The notes under the pieces were generated by a model. It saw only the letters and a list, made by a program, of their open reading frames with translations, was not told the DNA's origin and made no database searches. Below, piece by piece: positions 45,169 through 52,032 of a stretch of 64,000 nt of DNA. A program made the translations under genes and the position numbers. Positions within the stretch are counted from its first letter, which is position 1. Each line of letters begins with the position of its first letter. The stretch comes from Parasphingorhabdus sp. SCSIO 66989 (GTDB taxonomy: Bacteria; Pseudomonadota; Alphaproteobacteria; Sphingomonadales; Sphingomonadaceae): positions 2,207,501 through 2,271,500 of the forward strand of contig NZ_CP136594.1 of the NCBI RefSeq assembly GCF_032852305.1. The letters run 5' to 3'.

Positions 45169-46779
45169 CTAAATCCGCAGCTCTTTGGGCCGGGCGCGGC
45201 GCAGCCAGCCAGCGACAAACATGCGGGTGATGAACACGGCGGTGAAGATCGAGGTGATGATGCCGACGATCAGAACGATGGCAAAGCCCTTAATCGGACC
45301 GGAGCCAAACAAGAACAGCAGCACCCCGGCAATTACATTGGTGATGTTCGCATCATAAATCGCGCGCGAGGCTTCTTTATAGCCGACCTCAATCGCCTGA
45401 ATGATACGGCGGCCATTGCGCCGTTCCTCACCGATGCGTTCATTAATCAGCACATTGGCGTCCACTGCGGAACCGACGGTAAGGATAAACCCGGCAATAC
45501 CCGGCAGCGTCAGCGTCGCGTTAAGCACCGCCATAATGCCCAGGATCAGGAACAGGTTAAGGATCAGCGCGATATTGGCATAAACCCCGAAACGGCCATA
45601 CACAAGGATCATATAGAGCAGCACAAAGGCAGTGCCGATAAGGCCTGCAATAACCCCTGCGCGAATAGATTCGGCACCCAGATCCGCACCCACGGTGCGT
45701 TCTTCCACCACTTTTAGTTCGACCGGTAGCGCGCCGGAACGAAGCTGTATAGCCAACTGGTTCGCGCTTTCCACGGTAAAGCTGCCCGAAATCTGGGCAG
45801 AACCGCCAAGGATCGGTTCATTAAAGCTCGGCGCAGAAATCACTTCGTCATCAAGAATTATGGCAAAACGCTGGCCGGTATTCTCGGTACTGAGTTTGGC
45901 AAATTTCTGACCGCCCTCGCTGTCAAACTGAATATTCACCACCGGTTCGCTGGGATTTTCAGGGTTAAAGCTCTGCTGCGCCCCGGTCAGCCGGTCGCCT
46001 TTGATACCACCAAGACGGCGCACAGCGAGAATGGGCTGGCCATAGGCTTCGCCATCGGGAAAAGGATAGACCTCACTGCCAATACGCGCCCGTCCCGCAA
46101 GCGTCTCATTGGGGTCCGCCTGGGTATCCACCAGCTTGAATTCCAGCTTGGCGGTCTTGCCGAGCAGCTCTTTCAATTCATCCGGATCTTGCAAGCCAGG
46201 CACCTGCACCACGATCCGCTCCGCACCCTGACGGATGATCGTCGGTTCGCGCGTACCCAGTTCGTCTATACGGCGGCGGACAACCTCAATCGCCGAGTTC
46301 ATCGCATCCTCGACCGCCTGATCCAGGCCGGCACCCGTAGGCGTCAGGACAAAGCGCGTGGTATCGCGCACCTCAATATCCCAGTCACGCTGACCGGTCA
46401 GGCCCGCACCGTTGGTCAGCGGCAGGATTGCCTCGCGTGCGGCGTCCACCTGGGTAGCATCCCGGACCATGAAAGACAGCACGCCATCATTGCGAGAAAT
46501 CTCGCCGATACGAACCTGCGGATTGGCATTGGCCAAAGCATTACGCACCGACTCTTCCATATTTTCAATCTGCAGCCCGACGACCTCATTGGGATCAGCC
46601 TCAAGCAGGATATGGCTACCCCCGGCAAGATCGAGGCCGAGATTGACCGTCTCTTTGGGCAGAAAATCCGGCCAATAGTCGGTCACGCTCTTGGGCAACA
46701 GGCTGGGCAGCGACATGAACACGCCGATCACCAGGATCAGCGTTAGGGAAATGGTTTTCCATCGCGGAAAATCGAGCAT
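45169..46779 (-). CDS. secD: Protein translocase subunit SecD
   Basis: A 536-residue SecD. LGLDLAGGSHILLE, the P1 periplasmic domain with ERIVVQVPGLQDPDELKELL, FAIILDDEVISAPSFNEPI, and the membrane part with AGVIAGLIGTAFVLLYMI, TLPGIAGFILTVGSAVDANV and ERIGEERRNGRR. Partner of SecF in the same operon (yajC-secD-secF). Confidence 0.96.
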   Translation of the reverse strand: MLDFPRWKTISLTLILVIGVFMSLPSLLPKSVTDYWPDFLPKETVNLGLDLAGGSHILLEADPNEVVGLQIENMEESVRNALANANPQVRIGEISRNDGVLSFMVRDATQVDAAREAILPLTNGAGLTGQRDWDIEVRDTTRFVLTPTGAGLDQAVEDAMNSAIEVVRRRIDELGTREPTIIRQGAERIVVQVPGLQDPDELKELLGKTAKLEFKLVDTQADPNETLAGRARIGSEVYPFPDGEAYGQPILAVRRLGGIKGDRLTGAQQSFNPENPSEPVVNIQFDSEGGQKFAKLSTENTGQRFAIILDDEVISAPSFNEPILGGSAQISGSFTVESANQLAIQLRSGALPVELKVVEERTVGADLGAESIRAGVIAGLIGTAFVLLYMILVYGRFGVYANIALILNLFLILGIMAVLNATLTLPGIAGFILTVGSAVDANVLINERIGEERRNGRRIIQAIEVGYKEASRAIYDANITNVIAGVLLFLFGSGPIKGFAIVLIVGIITSIFTAVFITRMFVAGWLRRARPKELRI

Positions 46780-46841
46780 TGTTTCAGTCTTTCAATCGCG
46801 ACAATCAGAGCGAAGCGAGGGACAGCGGCATGTCCGACAGA

Positions 46842-47171
46842 TCAGTCATTGGCTGCCTTGCCACCGGGAGGGACGATATCGCCAAGTGTTGACTTCACAG
46901 CCTTGACCTTGGTGCCACCGCCCAGATCTAGCTCGACATAGTCATCATCGACCTTGGTCACCTTGCCCATCAGGCCGCCACCGGTCACCACCTGATCGCC
47001 GCGCTTTACGCCGGCAATCTTGTCCTGATGGTCCTTCATCCGCTTTTGCTGCGGGCGGATCAGCAGAAAATAGAAAATGATGAAGATGGCCACCAGCGGC
47101 AAAACGCTGATCCATGCCGGTGCTCCGGCACCGGGCGCTGCGGCCAATGTGGTGAAGATGATGCTGTCCAT
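46842..47171 (-). CDS. yajC: Preprotein translocase subunit YajC
   Basis: A 109-residue protein with a single membrane span (WISVLPLVAIFIIFYFLLI) followed by RPQQKRMKDHQDKI and a small cytoplasmic domain (GDQVVTGGGLMGKVTKVDDDYVELDLG). This is the classic YajC pattern. It leads the secDF operon; gap to secD is 62 bases. Confidence 0.95.
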   Translation of the reverse strand: MDSIIFTTLAAAPGAGAPAWISVLPLVAIFIIFYFLLIRPQQKRMKDHQDKIAGVKRGDQVVTGGGLMGKVTKVDDDYVELDLGGGTKVKAVKSTLGDIVPPGGKAAND

Positions 47172-47418
47172 AGCCTAGTTGCTTCTTTGTATCTGTGCCG
47201 GGCCGATACCCGACGGAAATTCGGATTTTGCTGATATATGGGGCAGCGCTCTCACCACAAGGGCAAGGCGATATATCTCCCCTATCAGAATAATCCGGCG
47301 CGCGTATCAGCAATTGGCGCATCTGGCAATGTATCTTGGTCATCTGTCACCGCGCCATGAGGACTGCGAAGGATGCTTGCCAAATGCGCTGGCCACTCTT
47401 ATACGCGCTCACCTCGGT

Positions 47419-47495
47419 CGGGACGTAGCGCAGCCTGGTAGCGCATCACACTGGGGGTGTGGGGGTCGGAGGTTCGAATCCTCTCGTCCCGACCA
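47419..47495 (+). tRNA. tRNA-Pro (GGG anticodon)
   Basis: 77 bases forming a cloverleaf: acceptor CGGGACG/CGTCCCG, anticodon stem TCACA/TGTGG with loop CTGGGGG (anticodon GGG, reads CCC), T-loop GTTCGAATC and encoded CCA at 47493-47495. The endolysin-holin pair starts 145 bases downstream, so the tRNA could have been an integration site. Confidence 0.93.
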
Positions 47496-47639
47496 GAGAC
47501 TTTCCGCACCATAGCTGACCAGATCGGCATCACACGCCGTTGTTGTGCTTTGGCTATATAATCATGCCTTAAACAAAGCATTTTCCTACAGTTATCCAAA
47601 TAGGTTATTTCTCCTCTATCGCGATATAAGGAGAAAACC

Positions 47640-48239
47640 ATGCTCTGCAGCCAAGCGCCGCTGGAAATAAAGTCGAGACACGTATCCCACACCCCCGACA
47701 CCGTCACCAAAATGATCGATGCAGTGATCGCCCGTGAAGGCGGTTATAGCAACCATCCCGCAGATCGCGGCGGAGAAACACGCTGGGGTATCACCAAAGG
47801 CGTGGCGCGCCAGCATGGTTATCAGGGCGCCATGCGTTTGCTTCCCCGCGAACAGGCGGTTGATATCTACACACGCATTTACTGGCTGCGGCCGCGACTG
47901 GATGACGTAGCCAAGCGCGCGCCCGCTTTGGCGGCGGAACTGTTCGACATTGCTGTCAATATGGGGGCCGGCATCGCTATCGGCTTTCTGCAGCGCGCCT
48001 TAAACGCGCTTAACCGCGGCGGCCGGGATTATGGCGATATTGCAGTAGACCGAGTCATCGGTCCCAAAACGCTGGCAGCGCTGGAATATTTCCTGTCGCA
48101 TCGCGGCCAAAAGGCGGAATCGGTGCTGCTGCGCGCCGTCGATTCGCTACAAGGCGCGCGCTATATTTCTCTGGCAGAGTCTCGCCCGGCCAATGAAGCC
48201 TTTCTCTATGGTTGGCTGGCGCATCGCACCCGGCCCTGA
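47640..48239 (+). CDS. Endolysin, glycoside hydrolase 108 family
   Basis: A 199-residue muramidase-type protein. Catalytic segment VIAREGGYSNHPADRGGETR with the Glu of EGGY, then WGITKGVARQHG; the C-terminal peptidoglycan-binding-3 part has VIGPKTLAALE and ARYISLAESRPANEAF. It would cut cell-wall glycan to lyse the cell. ATG at 47640 stands six bases behind AAGGAG. With the holin gene next door it forms a lysis cassette like the separately located endolysin/holin of gene transfer agents. Confidence 0.87.
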   Translation: MLCSQAPLEIKSRHVSHTPDTVTKMIDAVIAREGGYSNHPADRGGETRWGITKGVARQHGYQGAMRLLPREQAVDIYTRIYWLRPRLDDVAKRAPALAAELFDIAVNMGAGIAIGFLQRALNALNRGGRDYGDIAVDRVIGPKTLAALEYFLSHRGQKAESVLLRAVDSLQGARYISLAESRPANEAFLYGWLAHRTRP

Positions 48240-48296
48240 CCTGAGACGCCTCTGCCGACACCATTTGAACGCAACCCCCAGCCATAGGACAGCCCC

Positions 48297-48710
48297 ATGT
48301 CACTTGCCGAAGCCATTATCTCGCCACTCGCAAAACTCATCGACAAGATCATCCCCGATCCACAAGCGCGCGACAGAGCCAAGCTAGAACTGCTCAAGCT
48401 GCAGGGCAGCCAGGAATTACAGGAAGTGGAAACGCGAATCGCTGCCATCATGGCAGAGGCAAAATCGACCGATCCATGGACTAGCAGAGCCCGCCCCAGC
48501 TTCCTTTACGTGATGTATGTGATGATTTTATGGGCCATTCCCATGGGCCTTATCGCCAGTGTCCGCCCCGAAACCGCCCATGCCATCGCCAATGGCATGA
48601 ACGCCTATCTGGCAGGCATTCCCGAACCACTTTATGCCCTGTTTGGCACGGGTTATCTGGGATATACCGTCGCACGCCAATGGGGCATCAACCGCGCCAC
48701 CAAGCTCTGA
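48297..48710 (+). CDS. Holin of the 3TM (gene-transfer-release) family
   Basis: A 137-residue protein with an amphipathic charged N-terminal half (PDPQARDRAKLELLKLQ) and two clear membrane stretches (LYVMYVMILWAIPMGLIASV and YALFGTGYLGYTVARQWG). I recognise it as the 'holin of 3TMs, for gene-transfer release' family, which lets endolysin reach the wall. It starts 57 bases after the endolysin gene. No other phage or GTA genes are in the window. Confidence 0.82.
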   Translation: MSLAEAIISPLAKLIDKIIPDPQARDRAKLELLKLQGSQELQEVETRIAAIMAEAKSTDPWTSRARPSFLYVMYVMILWAIPMGLIASVRPETAHAIANGMNAYLAGIPEPLYALFGTGYLGYTVARQWGINRATKL

Positions 48711-48856
48711 ACGGATCATGAACTCCAACGCCTTCTCTATACCGCACTGCAAAAAAATCTTTCGGTAATGCGAAAAATTCTTGCAACAAGCGCAAGCCTG
48801 CTCGTAAAAAGCCCATTCTTGTTTCAAGAATTTTACAACCTGAAGGGGAAATAGGA

Positions 48857-49129
48857 ATGAACAATCTGGGTAAGATGCTCGCCATCGCTGGTGGTCTGGC
48901 TCTCGCAACTGCATGTACACCGGAAGAAGCTGGTGATGCTGTGGAAGCAACCGGCTGTGCCGCTGTTGACGGCGCTGAAGCTGTAGGTTGTGCTGCTGCT
49001 GACGGTGCCGAAGCTGTTGGCTGCGCCGCTTGTGCCGCTGCTGACACCGTAACCGGCGAATGCGGTGCTGAAGGCGAATGTGCCGCTGAAGGCGAGTGCG
49101 CTGCTGAAGGCGAGTGCGCTGCTGAATAA
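48857..49129 (+). CDS. Cysteine-repeat small lipoprotein
   Basis: A 90-residue peptide with a lipobox (MLAIAGGLALATAC, lipidated Cys20). The mature part is Ala/Gly/Glu/Cys-rich: three 11-residue units around GCAA(V/A)DGAEAV (Cys34, 45, 56, plus Cys59), then four 6-residue AEGEC units (Cys69, 75, 81, 87). The DNA of the last units is an 18-bp tandem repeat. Codon use is normal and GAAGGGGAAATAGG precedes the ATG. I do not recognise a family; the regular Cys and Glu suggest metal binding or disulfide links at the envelope, an inference. Confidence 0.7.
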   Translation: MNNLGKMLAIAGGLALATACTPEEAGDAVEATGCAAVDGAEAVGCAAADGAEAVGCAACAAADTVTGECGAEGECAAEGECAAEGECAAE

Positions 49130-49140
49130 TTTCAGCCCGG

Positions 49141-49168
49141 ATTGCTTGCGCTAGTCTGCGCAAACAAT
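49141..49168 (+). terminator. Possible terminator hairpin after the cysteine-repeat gene
   Basis: ATTG-C-TTGCGC, loop TAGTCT, GCGCAA-A-CAAT: a 10-bp stem with one mismatch, followed only by TTT. It starts 12 bases after the stop at 49129. The T-tract is weak, hence the modest confidence. Confidence 0.4.
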
Positions 49169-49264
49169 TTGACGCAAATCAAGGACGGTCAACTGTCCGC
49201 CATTATCCTCTGGCTCTACCGCTGATGACTGTATAGTTATCAGCAGCGAGATACAGGAAAGATA

Positions 49265-49873
49265 ATGAGCGAAGCAGTTGACCGTCTTTTTGCATTAACC
49301 GGGAAGATTGTTGAGGAGGGTGTCTCTCTCATCCCCCGCGTCATCCCGTCGGATAAACCCTTTGTGCAATATCGCCACTATCCCAAGGGCGATTGCATCG
49401 CGCCGGGCAACAAATCGCGCTGGTTCTATCACGCCCATAAACCGGAAGAACGCGAAGAAGGCGAGCATGGCCATTTCCATATGTTCCTGCCGCTCGACAT
49501 GTTCAAAGGCGTGGAGCCACTGCACAAGCCGGAGCGCAAAAAGAACAAAAAGGGGCGCTATCCGGCAAAGGTGGTTCATTTCGCCGCCTTGGGCTTCAGC
49601 CTGGATGGCACCCCGCTCTACTGGTTCACCACCAACTATTGGGTGACCACCGAATATATGATGCCCGCGGACGCCATCGCCAAGCGGCTGAAAAACTACA
49701 ATATGCAGAATGCCCCCGGTGATCCGCTGGTCAATGACTGGCTGACCGCGGCGGTCGAGGTGTTTCACGATCCGATTATCGACCTGCTGCATGAGCGCGA
49801 CAAGGTTCTTGTTGATGGTAACTACACAGACAAGAGCACAGAGATTACATCGCGGATGGATTTTGATCTTTAA
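49265..49873 (+). CDS. Uncharacterised protein with YHAH/HGHFH motif
   Basis: A 202-residue cytoplasmic-looking protein. Notable are the histidine-rich segments RWFYHAHKPEERE and EHGHFHMFLPL (about 59-86), with VVHFAALGFSLDGTPLYWFTTNYWVT after them. I recall similar proteins as a domain of unknown function in proteobacteria (DUF6969-type, uncertain). The histidines could bind a metal. A GAAAG site precedes the ATG. Function not assigned. Confidence 0.7.
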   Translation: MSEAVDRLFALTGKIVEEGVSLIPRVIPSDKPFVQYRHYPKGDCIAPGNKSRWFYHAHKPEEREEGEHGHFHMFLPLDMFKGVEPLHKPERKKNKKGRYPAKVVHFAALGFSLDGTPLYWFTTNYWVTTEYMMPADAIAKRLKNYNMQNAPGDPLVNDWLTAAVEVFHDPIIDLLHERDKVLVDGNYTDKSTEITSRMDFDL

Positions 49874-50195
49874 GCGACACACAAAATGTCTGTCATAAGC
49901 GGCTCTGAGCAATAGATGCAGCCCTGGCCCAGCCTTTGACGAGTCCTGGTCATTGAGAAGATCGCTTCAAAGCGCTCAGCGTTTAATGACGCAAACGCCG
50001 CATCGAGCAAACTGCAAATAAATATCAAAAGCATTTTGTTGCGGGTGCGAACATTGTTATGTTTGCAGCGCACAAAATACTGATTCTCTCAATATGTAAC
50101 ACCGTATTTCCAATATGATTTCCTAGTACGGCCATCCGGCCGGCCACAGTAAGCATTTGATTTAGGTTGTTTTTCCCCTGCATTGAGGAGAAGTT
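49874..50195. other. Intergenic region before the phaC operon, nothing definite
   Basis: 322 bases with lower GC than the genes. It must hold the promoter of the phaC operon. I see GGCCGGCC at about 50136 and one TTGAT half-site at 50157 that lacks its partner, so I do not call an FNR/Anr box. GAGGAG at 50185-50190 is the phaC ribosome binding site. Confidence 0.4.
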
Positions 50196-51986
50196 ATGTC
50201 CGGTTCAGATGGTTCTTTGGTGCGTAACAAGGAAGGACGGGCGGACAATGGCCCGGAACCTGACCTGCAACCAGCAGGAGAAACGGCCTATCCGATAGAC
50301 CGGATTTTGCAGGCTAATCTGTCCAAGTTTACCGGCGGTGTCTCCCCCATTACCATGTCGATGGCCTTTTTTGACTGGGCCGGGCATTTGGCGCTGTCGC
50401 CATCCAAGCTGATGGAGTTTCAGCAGGAAGCGGCCAAAAGCGCCATTGCCAGGAGCGTAGCGCTCAGGGAATCAGGCGCGGATCAGGAAAAAGAGCGACA
50501 CAAGTCGAAAGACCGCCGTTTCAAGGATCCTGCATGGCAGAAATGGCCCTATAGTTTTTATGCCGAGAGTTTCCTGCGCGCCAGCGAGGAGCTGGAAAAT
50601 GCGACACAGGATATTCGCGGCGTATCGGAGCACCATGAGAATATCGTCAATTTCATGGGGCGGCAGATGCTCGACCTGTTTTCGCCTGCCAATTACCCAT
50701 GGAGCAACCCCAAGGTTGTCAACAAGGCGATAGAGAGCCGGGGCCAGAATTTTATTCAAGGTACCCAGAACTTTATCGCCGATTATATCCAGTTGTTTTC
50801 CGATCAGACCGGGTTGCCCAAGGAAGATTTCCAGGTGGGACAAAGCGTTGCCTGTACGCCGGGCAAGGTCATCTTCCGCAATCGGCTAATCGAGCTGATC
50901 CAATATGCACCACAGAGTGACACGGTGCAGGCCGAGCCGATACTGATCGTGCCCGCCTGGATCATGAAATATTATATTCTCGATCTGTCACCGCACAATT
51001 CTCTGGTCGATTATCTGGTGAAGCAAGGACATACGGTCTTCATCATATCCTGGAAGAATCCGGGCGCAGATGACCGTGATCTGGCATTTGAGGATTATCT
51101 CAATCTGGGCGTATTGGAGGCGGTCAAGGCAGTGCAGGCGATTGTGCCGGACCAGAAGATCAACGCGGCCGGCTATTGCCTCGGTGGCACATTGCTGATG
51201 ATGGCGGCGGCCTATCTCGAACGGCAGCAGAATAGCGCGTTCAACACCCTGTCACTGTTCGCGGCACAGGCCGATTTTGAAGAGGCCGGCGAGTTAATGC
51301 TGTTTGTCGATGACAGCCAGCTGGCCTTTCTCGAAGACGTGATGTGGACCCAGGGCTATCTCGACAAAAGCCAGATGGCGGGCGCGTTCAGCCTGCTCCG
51401 CTCCAATGATCTGATCTGGTCGAAAATGGTTAATGAGTATCTGCTCGGCAAGCGCGATCAGCCAAATGACCTGATGGCATGGAACGCAGATGCGACCCGG
51501 ATGCCTTATAAAATGCACTCGGAATATCTGCACAGCCTCTATCTCAACAATGATCTGTCAGAGGGCCGCTTCAAGGTGAATGGCCAGACCATCACGCTCA
51601 CCGATACCGAACAGGATATTTTCGCGGTGGGAACGGTGAAGGACCATGTCGCGCCATGGCAATCGGTCTATAAGCTGCATCTCTATACCGATACCCAGGT
51701 CACATTCGTGCTGACCACCGGTGGTCATAATGCCGGGATTATCTCCGAGCCGGGCCGCAAGAACCGCAGCTATCAGGTCGCGGTACACAATCCTGAATCG
51801 ACCTATCTCGCACCAGAGAAATGGCAGGAACAAAGCCCGTCAAAACAGGGCTCATGGTGGCCGGAATGGATGGATTGGCTGCAGGCGCGTTCGCAAAAGC
51901 CGAAAACGAAGCCGCCAGAGATTGGCGATGGTCGGGATTATCGCGTCCTTTGCGATGCCCCCGGGACATATGTCTTTGAATCATAG
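50196..51986 (+). CDS. phaC: Class I-like polyhydroxyalkanoate synthase / alpha-beta hydrolase
   Basis: A 596-residue PhaC-type protein. The lipase-like box GYCLGG holds Cys328 as nucleophile; His511 in TTGGHNAGI and an Asp in the GTVKDHVAPW segment complete the triad. The N-terminal PhaC domain contains PYSFYAESFL and LLNFL-like EHHENIVNFMGRQM; C-terminal SWWPEWMDWL is typical. PHA synthases polymerise (R)-3-hydroxyacyl-CoA. In this operon context (P-type ATPase, FabI, MaoC-Pta, AckA) it may make short PHA or act as an acyl-CoA hydrolase instead. First gene of the unit. Confidence 0.85.
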   Translation: MSGSDGSLVRNKEGRADNGPEPDLQPAGETAYPIDRILQANLSKFTGGVSPITMSMAFFDWAGHLALSPSKLMEFQQEAAKSAIARSVALRESGADQEKERHKSKDRRFKDPAWQKWPYSFYAESFLRASEELENATQDIRGVSEHHENIVNFMGRQMLDLFSPANYPWSNPKVVNKAIESRGQNFIQGTQNFIADYIQLFSDQTGLPKEDFQVGQSVACTPGKVIFRNRLIELIQYAPQSDTVQAEPILIVPAWIMKYYILDLSPHNSLVDYLVKQGHTVFIISWKNPGADDRDLAFEDYLNLGVLEAVKAVQAIVPDQKINAAGYCLGGTLLMMAAAYLERQQNSAFNTLSLFAAQADFEEAGELMLFVDDSQLAFLEDVMWTQGYLDKSQMAGAFSLLRSNDLIWSKMVNEYLLGKRDQPNDLMAWNADATRMPYKMHSEYLHSLYLNNDLSEGRFKVNGQTITLTDTEQDIFAVGTVKDHVAPWQSVYKLHLYTDTQVTFVLTTGGHNAGIISEPGRKNRSYQVAVHNPESTYLAPEKWQEQSPSKQGSWWPEWMDWLQARSQKPKTKPPEIGDGRDYRVLCDAPGTYVFES

Positions 51987-52032
51987 GATTATTTGACGAG
52001 ACACAACACACTGAGGCGATGGGAGTTCTGAT

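Noticed and set aside
45226-45717. Plus-strand frame over secD/secF
   Set aside because: Antisense to well-identified secretion genes; no independent support.
47419-48710. Integrated prophage at tRNA-Pro
   Set aside because: Only endolysin and holin are present, no integrase or structural genes, and I found no repeat of the tRNA 3' end nearby.
50150-50170. FNR/Anr box upstream of phaC
   Set aside because: Only one TTGAT half-site; the partner ATCAA is absent at the required distance.
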